NCBI GenBank assembly: GCA_023390485.1
Contig: JAEWCT010000287.1
Span: 1 to 7,441 of the forward strand
Direction of reading: 5' to 3'
Length of the DNA stretch: 7,441 nt
From: Pseudomonadota bacterium
GTDB lineage: Bacteria; Pseudomonadota; Alphaproteobacteria; Rhizobiales; Hyphomicrobiaceae
This document shows positions 6,648 to 7,441 of the stretch, in pieces. The position numbers and the translations under genes are program-made. Every line of letters begins with the position of its first letter. Position 1 is the first letter of the stretch. The notes beneath the pieces were generated by a model that saw nothing but the letters and a program-made list of their open reading frames with translations, had not been told where the DNA came from and ran no database searches.

Positions 6648-7441
6648 TCAGTTGTCGTCCATCTTGAGGGCGTTGATGAACGCCTCCTGAGGAATTTCGA
6701 CCTTACCGAACTCGCGCATCTTCTTCTTGCCGGCCTTCTGCTTGTCGAGCAGCTTTCTCTTTCGTGAGATGTCGCCGCCATAGCACTTGGCCAAGACGTC
6801 TTTGCGGAGCGCTTTGATCGTTTCGCGCGCAATGACCTTGGCGCCGATCGCGGCTTGGATCGGAATCTGGAAGAGATGCGGCGGAATGAGTTCCTTCAGC
6901 TTTTCGCACATCGAGCGGCCGCGGCTTTCCGCGCGCGATCGGTGCACGATGATCGACAGTGCATCGACCGGCTCGCTGTTGACGAGAATGGAGAGTTTGA
7001 CGAGGTCGCCTTCCTCGTAATTCTTGATGTGATAGTCGAAGGATGCGTAACCGCGAGAAACGCTCTTCAGGCGGTCGTAGAAGTCGAACACCACTTCGTT
7101 GAGCGGCAACTCGTAAACCACCATCGCGCGCGAGCCGGCGTAGGTGAGCTGCTTCTGACGGCCGCGGCGGTCCTGACATAGCTTCAAGACGGCGCCCAAA
7201 TAATCGTCGGGCACGAGGATGGTGGCTTCGATCCACGGTTCCTCGATGTGATCGATTTGGGGAATCTCCGGCATGTCGGCCGGATTGTGCATCTCGATCA
7301 TCGAGCCGTCGCGCATATGCAAGTGATAGATGACGCTCGGCGCCGTCGTGATGAGATCGAGGTTGAACTCGCGCTCCAGACGCTCCGTGATGATTTCAAG
7401 GTGCAAAAGACCCAGGAAGCCGCAGCGGAAGCCGAAGCCCA
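6648..7441 (-). CDS. lepA: Elongation factor 4 (LepA), C-terminal part; N-terminus beyond the window edge
   Basis: Translation GTPase EF-4/LepA, a ribosome-binding factor related to EF-G, described as back-translocating stalled ribosomes and as aiding initiation or ribosome assembly. The window holds the last 263 residues of a family that is usually near 600, so the GTPase domain and domain II lie to the right. The visible part opens with [17 protein letters not shown] and [20 protein letters not shown], a hallmark LepA stretch. An EF-G C-terminal-like domain follows (roughly 7241-6980: [27 protein letters not shown]). The LepA-specific C-terminal domain is at about 6975-6651, with [37 protein letters not shown] and [17 protein letters not shown] at the end. 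The reading frame is open to the right edge, so the TTG at 7406 is an internal Leu codon, not a start. The first Leu of LLHLEII's HLE sits where many relatives have Met, a conservative change. The gene converges on the asmA-like gene across a 38-base gap. Confidence 0.97.
   Translation of the reverse strand, partial: GFGFRCGFLGLLHLEIITERLEREFNLDLITTAPSVIYHLHMRDGSMIEMHNPADMPEIPQIDHIEEPWIEATILVPDDYLGAVLKLCQDRRGRQKQLTYAGSRAMVVYELPLNEVVFDFYDRLKSVSRGYASFDYHIKNYEEGDLVKLSILVNSEPVDALSIIVHRSRAESRGRSMCEKLKELIPPHLFQIPIQAAIGAKVIARETIKALRKDVLAKCYGGDISRKRKLLDKQKAGKKKMREFGKVEIPQEAFINALKMDDN

Noticed and set aside
6703..7236. 177-codon minus-strand frame inside lepA
   Set aside because: It overlaps the unmistakable LepA frame on the same strand in another phase; the product is Arg-rich shadow sequence.
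1..7441. Mobile element, CRISPR array, prophage or defence system
   Set aside because: No transposase, integrase, terminal repeats, regularly spaced repeats or defence-type domains are seen; the genes are core housekeeping and envelope genes.

Overview
The window looks like chromosomal core sequence from an alphaproteobacterium, most likely Rhizobiales (a Hyphomicrobiaceae-like member is my best guess). This is inferred from the high GC of the genes, the style of the AsmA-family protein, and the UvrD and LepA sequences. It holds three protein-coding genes, two of them cut by the window edges. I see no mobile element, CRISPR array, rRNA or tRNA, and no defence or biosynthetic cluster.

Layout. 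Positions 1-1979, minus strand: the N-terminal 659 residues of a UvrD/PcrA superfamily 1 DNA helicase, running off the left edge. Positions 1980-2550: a divergent intergenic region of about 570 bases, clearly poorer in GC than its neighbours (about 49% over 2041-2520 by hand count) and rich in inverted repeats. It holds no gene I can defend. Positions 2551-6609, plus strand: a large AsmA-family protein of 1352 residues with an N-terminal membrane anchor, a long beta-rich body, a charged helical segment and a disordered Pro/Gln/Ala-rich tail. Positions 6610-6647: a 38-base convergent gap with a possible weak hairpin. Positions 6648-7441, minus strand: the C-terminal 263 residues of LepA (elongation factor 4), running off the right edge.

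The genes do not form one operon. uvrD (DNA repair) and the asmA-like gene (envelope) diverge, and the asmA-like gene and lepA (translation) converge, so each is probably transcribed on its own. No common pathway is evident.

I found no convincing new system. The items most worth a second look are the low-GC divergent region with its three inverted repeats and a palindrome near uvrD, and the C-terminal architecture of the AsmA-like protein: a charged coiled coil, a disordered linker, then a short ordered-looking terminal peptide.
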